Source: Candidatus Frankia alpina (GTDB taxonomy: Bacteria; Actinomycetota; Actinomycetes; Frankiales; Frankiaceae). From it: a stretch of DNA of 42,218 bases. Positions within the stretch are counted from its first letter, which is position 1; each line of letters begins with the position of its first letter. Below are positions 25,593 through 34,486 of this stretch, one piece after another. The notes under the pieces were generated by a model. It searched no databases. It was not told where the DNA came from and saw only the letters and a list, made by a program, of their open reading frames with translations. The stretch lies in the NCBI RefSeq assembly GCF_902806485.1, contig NZ_CADCWT010000016.1, forward strand, positions 1 to 42,218, given 5' to 3'. The position numbers were made by a program, and so were the translations under genes.

Positions 25593-27443
25593 GTGAGCGC
25601 CACCTCCCATCCCGATCCCGATCCCCACCGCGTCCCGAAGCCGGGCCCAGCGCGGGCCGCCGGCCCCGCGGGCGGACCTTCCACCGCCGATGCACTGCTC
25701 GCGCTGGTGACACCGCAGCACGCCGCGGAGCTGGTGACGGCCTCGCTCGGCTGGCCGTCACTCACCCTGACGCCGCTGCAACTCGCCGAGCTGGAACTGC
25801 TGCTCGTCGGCGCCTTCGGCCCGAATCCCGGCTACCCGGCGGAACAGGAGGTCGCCGGCGTGCCGGTCCCGACCCTCGCCGTCCCGGCTGCCGCAGCCGA
25901 CCCGCTGGCGGCAGGTGTGACCGTTGCCCTCCGTGACCTGGAAGGAGTGATGATCGCCGCCCTGCATCTGCGCACGCTGCTGCCGTCTCCAGCCGGGTCC
26001 CCCGTGCGCCTGGTCGGCGCCCTGGAAGGGCTGCGCCTGCCCCACCACCCGGACCATCCCGCGCTGCGGCTGACCCCGGACCAGCTGCGCGCCGAGCTGC
26101 GCGCCCGAGGTTGGACCGGCCCGCAGGTGGGAGCGGGGGCGACGTGGGCGGTCTGGGCCGACGGCCTGCTGCATACCGCGGATGTGGGGCGTATCAGGGC
26201 CCTGACCAGGCAGGGCAAGCGGTGCGTGGTGCTCGCCCCGGTGGGCGGCGCCGACCCGGCGGATGCCGGGCACCACCTGCGGGTCCGTTGCCTGCAGGCC
26301 GCGCTCGACGCCGTCGACGCGCCGCTGCGCCCGAGCGAGGCGACCCTGGCCTCCGACGCGGTGGCCTCCGACGCGATCGCGGCGGGTGCCGCCGGCCGCC
26401 GGCATGAGCCGGCGCCCGACCCCTATCACCGCCCGGGTGCCGACCACCAGCCGCGCCGCCGCAGCCTGCTGGTCCTCGTCCCGGCGATCCCCTCGCCGCT
26501 GCTGGCCACCCCTCGGGAACCCGGTATGAGCGCGACGGTCCTGCCACCCGCCGGCCGCGCACGCCGCCCACCGCCCACCGGGCCGGTCGGCACCGGGCCA
26601 GTCGGCATCGAATCGGCGAGCCTGTCGCGTGTGGGGATTCCACTCGAAACGGACATCGGCGCTACGGGCGGCGAGCCGTCGCCAAACGGCGACACCGAGG
26701 ACCTGGCCCGGCTCGACGCCCAGCGCGCGCATCTGGCCAGCAACTACGGACTGTCCGGCAGCCTGATCGGCCCGGCCATCGGCGCACCGGGCCGCCAGGA
26801 ACTGGCCTCGCTGCTCGACGCCGGCGGTCCGATCCCCGCCGAGCTGACCCCGCCCGCGGTGGCCGCGGAGCTCGCCCGGGCGATCCCCCCACGTTCGCAG
26901 CGCGGGCTGACCATCTTCTTCACGGGGCTGTCCGGTTCCGGGAAGTCGACCCTGGCCGGGCTGCTGGTCTGCCGGCTGCTCGAGCAGGGCGGGCGGCGGA
27001 TAACCCTGCTCGACGGCGATGTGGTGCGCACCCAGCTGTCGCAGGGCCTGGGCTTCTCCCCCGCGGACCGGGACACGAACGTGCGCCGCATCGGGTTCGT
27101 CGCCGCTGCGGTGGCGGGGGCCGGCGGCACCGCGGTCTGCGCGCCGATCGCCCCCTACGCGGCGGTGCGCGCGCAGGTCCGCGAGATGGTCCGCACGGCC
27201 GGCGGCGGCTTCGTCCTGGTCCACGTCGCGACGCCGCTGGAGGTCTGTGAGGCGCGCGACCGCAAGGGCCTGTACGCCAAGGCTCGAGCCGGCGTCATCC
27301 CCGCGTTCACCGGTGTGTCGGACCCGTACGAGCAACCCGCCGACGCCGACGTCACGGTGAACACGGCGGAGCTCTCCGGTGACGAGGCCGTCGACCGCGT
27401 CCTCGACCACCTGCGCGTCGCCGGCTGGATCGACCTCACGTAG
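25593..27443 (+). CDS. cysC: APS kinase fused to a degenerate ATP-sulfurylase-like domain
   Basis: This 616-residue protein ends in a complete APS kinase domain (about 420-616), which phosphorylates APS to PAPS: P-loop GLSGSGKS (445-452), LLDGDVVRTQLSQGLGFSP, DRDTNVRRIGFVA, FVLVHVATPLEVCEARD, RKGLYAKARAGVIPAFTGV and DPYEQP. The N-terminal part follows ATP sulfurylase: PUA-like LTPLQLAELELLLVGAF (59-75), VALRDLEGVMIAALHL (111-126), GLRLPHHPDHPALRLTPDQL and VGGADPADAGHHLRVRCLQA (217-236). Where ATP sulfurylases have QTRNPxHxAH this protein has VGAGATWAVWADGLLH, and no GRDHAG motif follows, so the sulfurylase half looks catalytically dead. The linker AAELARAIPPRSQRGLTIFF matches bifunctional Sat-CysC enzymes. 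Active sulfurylase is supplied by CysDN. Confidence 0.88.
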   Translation: MSATSHPDPDPHRVPKPGPARAAGPAGGPSTADALLALVTPQHAAELVTASLGWPSLTLTPLQLAELELLLVGAFGPNPGYPAEQEVAGVPVPTLAVPAAAADPLAAGVTVALRDLEGVMIAALHLRTLLPSPAGSPVRLVGALEGLRLPHHPDHPALRLTPDQLRAELRARGWTGPQVGAGATWAVWADGLLHTADVGRIRALTRQGKRCVVLAPVGGADPADAGHHLRVRCLQAALDAVDAPLRPSEATLASDAVASDAIAAGAAGRRHEPAPDPYHRPGADHQPRRRSLLVLVPAIPSPLLATPREPGMSATVLPPAGRARRPPPTGPVGTGPVGIESASLSRVGIPLETDIGATGGEPSPNGDTEDLARLDAQRAHLASNYGLSGSLIGPAIGAPGRQELASLLDAGGPIPAELTPPAVAAELARAIPPRSQRGLTIFFTGLSGSGKSTLAGLLVCRLLEQGGRRITLLDGDVVRTQLSQGLGFSPADRDTNVRRIGFVAAAVAGAGGTAVCAPIAPYAAVRAQVREMVRTAGGGFVLVHVATPLEVCEARDRKGLYAKARAGVIPAFTGVSDPYEQPADADVTVNTAELSGDEAVDRVLDHLRVAGWIDLT

Positions 27444-27468
27444 TGCAACCTTGCGCGGGGCCCGCGGG

Positions 27469-29139
27469 TCAGTAGGCGCCTTCGCGGCGAAGGACGGCGA
27501 AGACGGTCCGCCAGAGGATGACGAAGTCCATCGCGAGCGACCAGTTCTCCACGTAGCGCAGGTCGAGGCGGACCGACTCGTCCCACTCCAGATCCGACCG
27601 GCCGCTGATCTGCCACAGGCCGGTCAGGCCTGGCTTCACCATCAGCCGGCGGTGCACGTCGTCCTCGTAACGGGCGACCTCCGAGGGCAGCGGCGGGCGC
27701 GGGCCGACCAGCGACATGCCGCCGTTCAGCACGTTGATCAGCTGCGGCAGTTCATCGAGGGACCATTTGCGCAGGAACTTCCCGACCCGGGTGACCCGAG
27801 GGTCGTCACGCATCTTGAACAGCAGGCCCTCGGCGCGCTCGTTGTGCGACTCCAGCTCGGCCTTGCGCGCCTCCGCGTCGACGTACATCGACCGGAACTT
27901 GAACATCGTGAAGTGCTCGCCGCCGCGGCCGACCCGGGTCTGCTTGAACAGCGCCGGCCCGCGGCTGGTCAGCCGGACCGCGAGCCCCAGGCTGAGCAGG
28001 ACCGGCAGGAACAGCAGGATCACCGTGCCGGCGACGCAGCGGTCGAACACGCCCTTCATGACCCGGCGGGTCCCAGTGAGCTCCGGCTCGTCGATGTGCA
28101 GCAGGGGCAGCCCGGCCACCGGGCGAATCGAGATCCGCGGGCCGGTCACGTCGGTCAGCGCGGAGGAGACGAGCACGTCGACGTCGCTGCCCTCCAGCGT
28201 CCACAGCACCCGGCGCAGGGTCTCACCGTCCATCTGCGGGCAGATCGCGACGGTGGTGGCGTGGGTGGCGGTGATCGCGGTGTGCAGGATCTCCGAGGTG
28301 CCCACGATCGGCACCCCGAGCAGGTCGAATCCGCTGCGCTCGGGCCGGTCGTGGCTGTGCCGGCCGGGCGAGCGGTCGAGCACCACGCCGACCACAGACC
28401 AGCCCGACGTCGGGTCGCGCTGGGCCAGGCGGACCAGGGTGGCGGCGGACTCGCCGGCACCGACGACGAGGACCCGGTGCAGGCAACGCCCGGCACGGCG
28501 CATCCGATGCAGGATGCCGCGCCCGATGACCCGACCGGCCACCGACAACACGGTCGCCGCGGGGAACGCGATGAGGACGTAACTGCGGGCGATCTCGGCC
28601 TTGGTCGCGTAGGAGATGATGGCAAGCGCGGCCGTGAACCTGGCTGCGGCGTTGACCACCCGGCGGAACTCCTCCGACCCGCTGCCGAGGAACCTGGTCT
28701 CGTAGGCCCGGTTCAGCGACATGGCCAGCACCCACGCCACCGGCAGCAGCACCGTCATGAGGATGTACGGCTTGATCGACACCGGCTTGGTCTCAAAGTC
28801 GACGAGGTCGCCGAACCGCACGAAGAACGCCAGCCCCGCGGCGACCACGCAGGCCGCCGCGTCGAACAGGATCAGCAGCCGCACGTAGCGGCGCTCCCAG
28901 GTGACCTGCGCACGGTAGGCCACGGTCTCGAGCGCCGCGACCGAGTGTGCGCGGGCGACGCTGTGGCGTCCGCCGGTCCCGGACCCGGACCCGGTCCAGA
29001 CGGGCTGGCCGCCCGATGGCGGGGCCGATGGGTCCGACGCAGCGGCGTCGGGCCGGGCCGGCGCCAGGCCGGGCCGGGACCGCGGGACGAAGTTCGACCC
29101 GGCGGAGGCACGGGCGTCCCCCGACATCGTCTCCGTCAC
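27469..29139 (-). CDS. polyprenyl-phosphate sugar-1-phosphate transferase (WbaP/WcaJ type)
   Basis: This 556-residue inner-membrane enzyme transfers a sugar-1-phosphate from a nucleotide sugar to a lipid carrier, the first step of exopolysaccharide or glycan assembly. After a 60-residue disordered Pro/Ser/Gly leader come about four membrane helices (LLILFDAAACVVAAGLAFFV, YILMTVLLPVAWVLAMSL and others). A Rossmann-like CoA_binding_3 domain follows (HRVLVVGAGESAATLVRLAQ), then a fifth helix (CVAGTVILLFLPVLLSLGLA) and the bacterial sugar transferase domain: TMFKFRSMYVDAE, LRKWSLDELPQLINVLNGGM, SLVGPRPPLPSEV, KPGLTGLWQISGRS. The GTG at 29139 or the ATG at 29127 is the likely start; the open frame extends to 29337 without a ribosome binding site. 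No other glycan genes are adjacent. Confidence 0.92.
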   Translation of the reverse strand: MTETMSGDARASAGSNFVPRSRPGLAPARPDAAASDPSAPPSGGQPVWTGSGSGTGGRHSVARAHSVAALETVAYRAQVTWERRYVRLLILFDAAACVVAAGLAFFVRFGDLVDFETKPVSIKPYILMTVLLPVAWVLAMSLNRAYETRFLGSGSEEFRRVVNAAARFTAALAIISYATKAEIARSYVLIAFPAATVLSVAGRVIGRGILHRMRRAGRCLHRVLVVGAGESAATLVRLAQRDPTSGWSVVGVVLDRSPGRHSHDRPERSGFDLLGVPIVGTSEILHTAITATHATTVAICPQMDGETLRRVLWTLEGSDVDVLVSSALTDVTGPRISIRPVAGLPLLHIDEPELTGTRRVMKGVFDRCVAGTVILLFLPVLLSLGLAVRLTSRGPALFKQTRVGRGGEHFTMFKFRSMYVDAEARKAELESHNERAEGLLFKMRDDPRVTRVGKFLRKWSLDELPQLINVLNGGMSLVGPRPPLPSEVARYEDDVHRRLMVKPGLTGLWQISGRSDLEWDESVRLDLRYVENWSLAMDFVILWRTVFAVLRREGAY

Positions 29140-30096
29140 TCGTGCCCCCCCAGGTACGTGACCCGCGGGATGACGCCACCAGGGCGGTCCTGGGCGCCGC
29201 GCCGTCGCCCACACCGCATCAATCGACCGAACCGTAAGGTTCGCCCGAACTGTACGGGTCGTCCGGCATGTTCCGATAGTCGCAGTCATGCTGATGCCCC
29301 GCGCTGCGCCGATCGCCGGTCGCCGCACGGTCGCCACAACACGTCGGATCTCGGGTGTGGTCCGGGTCGACAGAATCCTGCCGCGGTTCGCGGTATGCCT
29401 CGCTCAGACGGCCGTGAGCTCAACCATCGGTGATGCATCGACCGGACCTCCAGCGATCTTCCCCCGCCACTGACTGTGGGCCACCCCGGACAACGGGCCG
29501 GCTGTTCGCGCATTGCCCGGCGTTCTACTGGGGTGCACACCGAAGCGAACCGGACCGCGGGACACCGACGCGGCCGGCACTCCTGGTCACGGGTCACGTT
29601 ACCGGCTCTCCTCAGCCGATCGACCGGGGGCCCGCGGAGCAGATGCGGGGCGGCGCCGTGACCGCCAAGCGTTGCGGCAGCGTCATCCGTCCGTTTGTGG
29701 CGACTCAAGGTAGCAGAGACGAGGTCGATCGCCGGTAACCCGCCGTAGCGAAATTCCCGCGTTCAATCGTGGATATCGATATTCCGGACAGCACACGCCG
29801 GCCACACGCTGCGTATACAAGCAGTGGTCGTACTGCTACTATGCGTTATGACTCTTCGGCTCCGGCCGGGGAGCAGTCGGCTGCCCGGCCCGTATGGGCG
29901 CCGTCGGGGTGGGAAGGAACTGTGTACTGCGGCTCGCGCCTGCGCGACGCCGGAGGGCACAGCACGGGACGGTCGGCGTCTGCCGGACGGGTGGGGGCGC
30001 CCAGGCAGGCGCCGGCTGCTGCAATCGCCCAGCCGGGCGGGGGCTGGCGGGCGGGCGCACGCCGAGCCCGGTGGCCAGCGACGCCCGCCACACCGG
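29140..30096. other. about 950 bp with no convincing gene
   Basis: Open frames here give no recognisable protein. From about 29695 to 29860 the sequence is clearly AT-richer than its surroundings. It holds a 10-bp palindrome ATATCGATAT (29773-29782), a dyad AGCAGT-N6-ACTGCT and a TACTAT hexamer, suggesting a promoter or operator region. What it would transcribe is unclear: a leader of the sugar transferase, a small RNA or a small unrecognised gene starting near 29841-29848. Confidence 0.4.
29820..29842 (+). promoter_or_regulatory. dyad plus -10-like hexamer in a long intergenic region
   Basis: AGCAGT (29820-29825) and ACTGCT (29832-29837) form a 6-6-6 dyad that runs directly into TACTAT (29837-29842), which fits TANNNT. 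ATG codons follow at 29841 and 29848, neither opening a recognisable protein. Confidence 0.35.
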
Positions 30097-30792
30097 TCAG
30101 GGCAGGGCTGCGACGATGTCGGCCAGGGACTTCCGGGCACCGCTGTAGAACGGGGTCTCCAGCCGGGTGTGCCGACGGGTGGCGCTCGCCCGCAGATGGC
30201 GGATGCAGTCCACGATGCGGTGCAGCTCGTCGGCCTCGAACGCGAGCAGCCACTCGTAGTCGCCCAGGCCGAACGCGGCGACCGTGTTGGCCCGGACGTC
30301 CTCGAACTCGCGGCCCATGATCCCGTGTTCGGCGAGCAGTCCGCGTCGCTCGTAGTCCGGCAGCAGGTACCACTCCAGGGACCGGTTGAACGGATAGACG
30401 CAGATGTACGCGCGTGGGTCCTCCCGGCGGACGAACGCCGGGATGTGGTTGCGGTTGAACTCCGCCGGGCGGTGCAGCCCGACCGCCGACCACACGGGCC
30501 GTAGGTGACCGCCCAGCGCCGTCTGGCGGAACCGCTGGTAGGTCTCCTGCAGCAGGTCGGGATCCGGACTGGTCCACCAGACCATCAGATCCGCGTCGGC
30601 CCGGTAGCCCGAGATCTCGTACGTTCCGCGGGTGTAGACGTCCTTCGCCAGGGCCCCCTCGAGCAGGGCGTCGGCCTCGTCGATCAGAGAAGTCCGATCG
30701 GCGGGCAGCGGGCGGTCGGCGGCGAAGACCGACCACCCGGTGTAGAGGAGCTCGGCGTTGAGCTCCTGAACGGACTTCGTGGACTCCGGCAT
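30097..30792 (-). CDS. hemQ: coproheme decarboxylase (chlorite dismutase family)
   Basis: This 231-residue protein is the last enzyme of the coproporphyrin-dependent haem pathway, decarboxylating coprohaem III to haem b with peroxide. Family blocks are LNAELLYTGWSVF, YEISGYRADADLMVWW, FRQTALGGHLRPVWSAVG, AYICVYPFNRSLEWYLLPDYE, EHGIMGREFEDVRANTVAAF (the proximal haem region) and DYEWLLAFEADELHRIVDCI. ATG 30792 has GGAGGAG upstream. It lies 51 bp downstream of hemY on the same strand, consistent with one operon and with the HemY-HemQ pathway order. Confidence 0.95.
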   Translation of the reverse strand: MPESTKSVQELNAELLYTGWSVFAADRPLPADRTSLIDEADALLEGALAKDVYTRGTYEISGYRADADLMVWWTSPDPDLLQETYQRFRQTALGGHLRPVWSAVGLHRPAEFNRNHIPAFVRREDPRAYICVYPFNRSLEWYLLPDYERRGLLAEHGIMGREFEDVRANTVAAFGLGDYEWLLAFEADELHRIVDCIRHLRASATRRHTRLETPFYSGARKSLADIVAALP

Positions 30793-30843
30793 ACCCGTCT
30801 CCTCCTCATCCCGGCCGACCGGGCCGGCCGACCGGGTTGTTCC

Positions 30844-32259
30844 TCAGACTCCCGGACCCACCGGATCGGCCGGGCTGCCCTGCGCCGTCCGGGCGGCACG
30901 CAGTACCGCGGCGGCGGCGGCCTCCCCGGAGCGGATGCAGGCCGGGATGCCGATGCCGTCGTAGCCGGCGCCGGCGAGTGCCAGGCCGGCCGGCAGCGCC
31001 CGGCGCACGCTGGCGATCCGGTTCAGATGGCCCGGGAGGTACTGCGGCAGCGCACCGCCCCACCGGCTCACCCGGGTCGCGATGGGACGCGCCGACAGCC
31101 CCGTGATCTGGGCGATCTCCGCCGCCGCCACGCCGGCGAGCTCGGTGTCGCCGCGTTGCAGGTCCTGCTCGGCGCCGGCACGCCCGACGCTCGCCCGCAC
31201 GACCGTGAGCCGGCCTGCGCCCACATGCGGCCACTTCGTGGTCAGGAAGGTGGCCGCCTTCACCGACGTGCCCGCCCGTGCCGGCACCAGGATCCCGCTG
31301 CCGGGCGGTGGGGTGGCGTCCCGGTAGACCAGCGTCACCAGGCCGACCGAGGCGTAGGGGACGCCGGCGAGCGGGGCGGCCGCGTGCGGGGCCAGCGGGC
31401 TCAGCAGCGAGCGGGCCACCCCGGCGGGCACGGCGAGGATCACTGCGTCGGCCGTCAGCGGCTCGGGCTTCTCACCGCCGCCGACCCGGTCGCAGACAAC
31501 CCGCCAGCCCTCGGCGCCGCGTTCCACGGCCCGCACCAGCACGCCGGTGCGCACGGTCGCGTCGGACCGCTCGGCCAGCCGCGCCGCGAACGACCCCAGA
31601 CCGCCGCGCAGGCTGGCGAACAGCGGCGTCGTCGGCGCGGAGGCGGCCGGGGCGGTGCGGGCTCGCACCCGGTGGGCGCCGAGCAGCAACGACCGGTCCT
31701 CGGCCAGAATCGGCACGAGCTGCGGCACGGTGGCCCGCAGTGACAGCGCGTCGGCTCGCCCGGCGTACACGCCGCCGAGCAGCGGATCGACCAGCAGGTC
31801 GACGATCTCTCGCCCGACCCGGGCGCCGACGAAGCCGCCCACGGTCGGGTCGTCGGGGAAGTGGGTGCGCGGCAGGACCAGGTCGGCCGCCGCGCGCAAC
31901 AGCCCCCACGGCGACAGCACCCCGGAGCGGACCAGGCCGAACGCGTCCGTCGGCACGCCGAGCATGGTGTTCGGCGGAATCGGCCGCAGCCGGCCCCGGA
32001 TCCACAGCGACGCGCGGGTCGTCGCCGGATGCACGATGTCGTGGCCGAGGCCGATCTGCCTGGCCAGCCGCAGACCGTCGGGGACGCGGGCGAGAAACGA
32101 CTCGGCGCCCTCCTCGACGTTCAGGCCCTCGATCGGGGTGGTGCGCAGCTTGCCGCCGACGCGTTCCCCCGCTTCCAGGACGGTCACCTCAGCGTGGCCG
32201 GCCAGGGCGTGTGCCGCGGCGAGCCCGGCGATTCCCCCACCGACGATGACAACCCGCAC
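30844..32259 (-). CDS. hemY: coproporphyrinogen III / protoporphyrinogen oxidase (FAD)
   Basis: This 471-residue flavoprotein has the N-terminal dinucleotide-binding fingerprint VVIVGGGIAGLAAAHALAG, EAGERVGGKLRTTPIEG, GAESFLARVPDGLRLARQIG, DDPTVGGFVGARVGREIVD, LVDPLLGGVYAG and the C-terminal FAD segment LAGAGYDGIGIPACIRSGE. In actinobacteria this HemY (CgoX) oxidises coproporphyrinogen III to coproporphyrin III. GTG 32259 precedes the fingerprint; GTG 32277 is an alternative that would add MKGGRN. The region around the start is duplicated (32263-32300), which repeats the purine-rich AAGGG tract. hemQ follows. Confidence 0.94.
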   Translation of the reverse strand: MRVVIVGGGIAGLAAAHALAGHAEVTVLEAGERVGGKLRTTPIEGLNVEEGAESFLARVPDGLRLARQIGLGHDIVHPATTRASLWIRGRLRPIPPNTMLGVPTDAFGLVRSGVLSPWGLLRAAADLVLPRTHFPDDPTVGGFVGARVGREIVDLLVDPLLGGVYAGRADALSLRATVPQLVPILAEDRSLLLGAHRVRARTAPAASAPTTPLFASLRGGLGSFAARLAERSDATVRTGVLVRAVERGAEGWRVVCDRVGGGEKPEPLTADAVILAVPAGVARSLLSPLAPHAAAPLAGVPYASVGLVTLVYRDATPPPGSGILVPARAGTSVKAATFLTTKWPHVGAGRLTVVRASVGRAGAEQDLQRGDTELAGVAAAEIAQITGLSARPIATRVSRWGGALPQYLPGHLNRIASVRRALPAGLALAGAGYDGIGIPACIRSGEAAAAAVLRAARTAQGSPADPVGPGV

Positions 32260-32262
32260 GTT

Positions 32263-32300
32263 CCTGCCGCCCTTCACGATGACCTGCCGCCCTTCACGAT
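32263..32300. repeat. 20-bp-period tandem duplication at the hemY 5' end
   Basis: CCTGCCGCCCTTCACGAT occurs at 32263-32280 and again at 32283-32300. On the coding strand each copy carries GTGAAGGG, so a candidate start and Shine-Dalgarno-like tract are doubled. Confidence 0.9.
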
Positions 32301-32447
32301 AATTGGTGCCGTCCCCCAGGATTCACCATCGCGTCACGCTCGACCGGAGGTGGGCCGCGCCTCGGCGACGGATCTCGATCAGGTGGGGACTCCGGCCCCG
32401 ATGGTGGTGGACCGGCAACCGGGCATCGGCCGGATGCCGGTGGTGAC

Positions 32448-33689
32448 TCAACCGGCGTGGACGAGGTCGACGATGTGCGCGAGGACCCCCGGGTCCGTCT
32501 CGGGCAGGACGCCGTGCCCGAGGTTGAACACGTGCCCCTCCGCCTTCGCAGCACGGGTGAGGACGTCGCCGACCTTGGCGGCGAGCACGGGCTCGGGCGC
32601 GAACACCGCCGCCGGGTCGAGGTTGCCCTGCACGGCCCGGCCCGGCCCGATCCGGCGCGCGGCCTCGTCGAGGGGGACCCGCCAGTCGACCCCGACGACG
32701 TCGGCTCCCGCCTGGCCCATGGCGGTGAGCAGCTCGCCGGTGTTGACCCCGAAGTGGATGCGCGGCACCTCGTCGGCGAAGGCGCTCAGCACCCGCGCGC
32801 TGTGCGGCGCCACGTAACGCCGGTAGTCGTCCTCACTGAGCGCACCGGCCCAGGAGTCGAACAGCTGCACCGCGTCGACGCCGGCGTCGATCTGGACCTG
32901 CAGGAAGGCCGTGGTGATGACGGCCAGCCGGTCGAGCAGGTCGTGCCAGAGCTTCGGCTCGCCGTACATCAGCGCCTTGGTGCGCAGGTGGTTGCGGCTC
33001 GGGCCGCCCTCGACAAGGTAGCTGGCGAGGGTGAACGGCGCGCCCGCGAATCCGATCAGCGGGGTGCCGCCGAGCTCGCCGAGCAGGCTGTGGACCGCCT
33101 GCGTGACGTAGGGGACGTCGTCCGGCTCCAGCGCACGCAGCGTCGCGACTGCGGCGGCGTCACGCACGGGCTCGGCGACGACCGGCCCTACTCCGGCGAC
33201 GATGTCGATGTCGAGACCGATCGCGACGAGCGGCACGACGATGTCGGAGAAGAAGATCGCCGCGTCCGGCCGGAAGCGGCGCACCGGCTGCATGGTGATC
33301 TCGGTGATCATCGCCGGATCGCGACACGAGTCGAGCATCGGCACGTCGGCGCGCAGCGCCCGGTACTCGGGCAGCACACGGCCGGCCTGGCGCATGAACC
33401 ACACCGGCGTGGTCTCGGGCTGGTCCCGCCGGCAGGCTCGCAGGAACGGAGCGGTGGTGGCGAGGCCGGGCCGGCGGGCGGCACCGGGGTGCAGGCCGGC
33501 CGCACCGGCACGGAACGCGGCGTCGGCGGGTGGGAGCCCTATCGTCCCGGCGGACCCGCCGGGACGATAGGGCTTGTCGCCGTCCCGCGGGGGCGCGACC
33601 CGCGCCGAGGCGACCGCGACGCCGCTCGGCGCGGTCTGGACGCTGGCCGACCCGGACCCGGGCCCGGCGTCGATGTGGACGACAGACAT
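32448..33689 (-). CDS. hemE: uroporphyrinogen decarboxylase with a non-standard N-terminal extension
   Basis: This 413-residue enzyme converts uroporphyrinogen III to coproporphyrinogen III, the substrate of HemY. Core motifs are [83 protein letters not shown] and [13 protein letters not shown]. The core begins about residue 95, whereas the family normally has only 10-30 residues before it. The extension has no in-frame ATG, GTG or TTG after the ATG at 33689 and before the core, so it should be translated. It contains a perfect palindrome (33535-33574). It lies upstream of hemY on the same strand with a 188-bp gap. Confidence 0.93.
   Translation of the reverse strand: MSVVHIDAGPGSGSASVQTAPSGVAVASARVAPPRDGDKPYRPGGSAGTIGLPPADAAFRAGAAGLHPGAARRPGLATTAPFLRACRRDQPETTPVWFMRQAGRVLPEYRALRADVPMLDSCRDPAMITEITMQPVRRFRPDAAIFFSDIVVPLVAIGLDIDIVAGVGPVVAEPVRDAAAVATLRALEPDDVPYVTQAVHSLLGELGGTPLIGFAGAPFTLASYLVEGGPSRNHLRTKALMYGEPKLWHDLLDRLAVITTAFLQVQIDAGVDAVQLFDSWAGALSEDDYRRYVAPHSARVLSAFADEVPRIHFGVNTGELLTAMGQAGADVVGVDWRVPLDEAARRIGPGRAVQGNLDPAAVFAPEPVLAAKVGDVLTRAAKAEGHVFNLGHGVLPETDPGVLAHIVDLVHAG
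33535..33574. repeat. perfect 19-bp-arm inverted repeat inside hemE
   Basis: Bases 33535-33553 are the exact reverse complement of 33556-33574, with AC between them. In the hemE frame it encodes part of [15 protein letters not shown] in the N-terminal extension. Read on the opposite strand the palindrome gives a nearly identical peptide. Confidence 0.9.
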
Positions 33690-33818
33690 GACTCGATCGT
33701 TGCATGTCCACCGCACCTGCGCCGGTGTGACCGGGGACACCCCGATCGGCACGGGCGGGTGATGACCGGCGTCGGCGTGGTCACGGTCCGGGCCGATCGG
33801 GGCATCCGACGTCAGCTA

Positions 33819-33839
33819 TCTTCTACTTTCAGTAGAAGA
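33819..33839. promoter_or_regulatory. AT-rich dyad between divergent hemE and DUF3817 genes
   Basis: TCTTCTACT-TTC-AGTAGAAGA is a perfect 9-3-9 dyad in a 375-bp intergenic region (33690-34064) that otherwise shows no gene. It is far less GC-rich than its surroundings and resembles a dimeric repressor operator; a hairpin in RNA is also possible. Confidence 0.5.
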
Positions 33840-34064
33840 AGTTGCTGGTCCAGCCGGTGCCCGCTGACCTGGACCGACCCGGCCGACCCGGCCGGCCAGG
33901 TGTGACCGCAGGCGGGCCAGGTGTGACGAAATCCGCTGTTTGCCCAGGTGAGCGGTCGGCGTGTCCCGGGCGGTGCGCACCTCGCCGCCACGGTGCGCTC
34001 CACCCGCGACACGACAATCACCACACGACGATCACCACACACGACGACGATTGAGGATTCACCG

Positions 34065-34451
34065 ATGACCGATAGGTCCCCGCACGGCGGCTACCGGATC
34101 CTGACCGCTGCCCGCGCCGTCTCGTTCGCCGAGGCGACGTCGTTCCTCCTGCTGCTCATCGCCACCGGGATCAAGTACGGCGCCGACCATCCCCAGGGGG
34201 TGAAGATCCTCGGCCCGATCCACGGCACGCTCTTCCTCGCCTACTGCGCCCTCATCGGCTACCTGGCGTTCGTCGGGCGCTGGCCCCGCCGACGCACCGT
34301 GCTGGCCCTGATCGCCTCCGTGCTGCCGGTGGCGCCGTTCTTCGTGGAGCGGCACTGGCTGCGGGGCGACGCCGGCGCGGCAGGCAGTCCGACCGCACCG
34401 GCAGGCCCGGACACGCGGCCGGTCTCCCAGACCACCGCTCGCCGGAGCTGA
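34065..34451 (+). CDS. DUF3817 family membrane protein
   Basis: This 128-residue protein has about three membrane helices: AVSFAEATSFLLLLIATGIKY, ILGPIHGTLFLAYCALIGYL and TVLALIASVLPVAPFFVE (the last ending in the conserved-looking PFFVERHWL). The C-terminus is a Pro/Ala/Thr-rich tail in the cytosol or periplasm. The HG within GPIHGTLF and the pattern FAEATSFLLL fit DUF3817, an actinobacterial family also found fused to transporters. Function is unknown. ATG 34065 has GAGG 8 nt upstream; the longer open frame from 33948 is His/Thr/Arg-rich and unlikely. Confidence 0.82.
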   Translation: MTDRSPHGGYRILTAARAVSFAEATSFLLLLIATGIKYGADHPQGVKILGPIHGTLFLAYCALIGYLAFVGRWPRRRTVLALIASVLPVAPFFVERHWLRGDAGAAGSPTAPAGPDTRPVSQTTARRS

Positions 34452-34486
34452 CGCCTCACCGGCGCACGCATGTCCCCCGCGACGAA

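Noticed and set aside
32457..33905. A 482-codon open frame on the plus strand
   Set aside because: It is antisense to hemE. The PYRPGG-like peptide on this strand arises only because the DNA there is palindromic.
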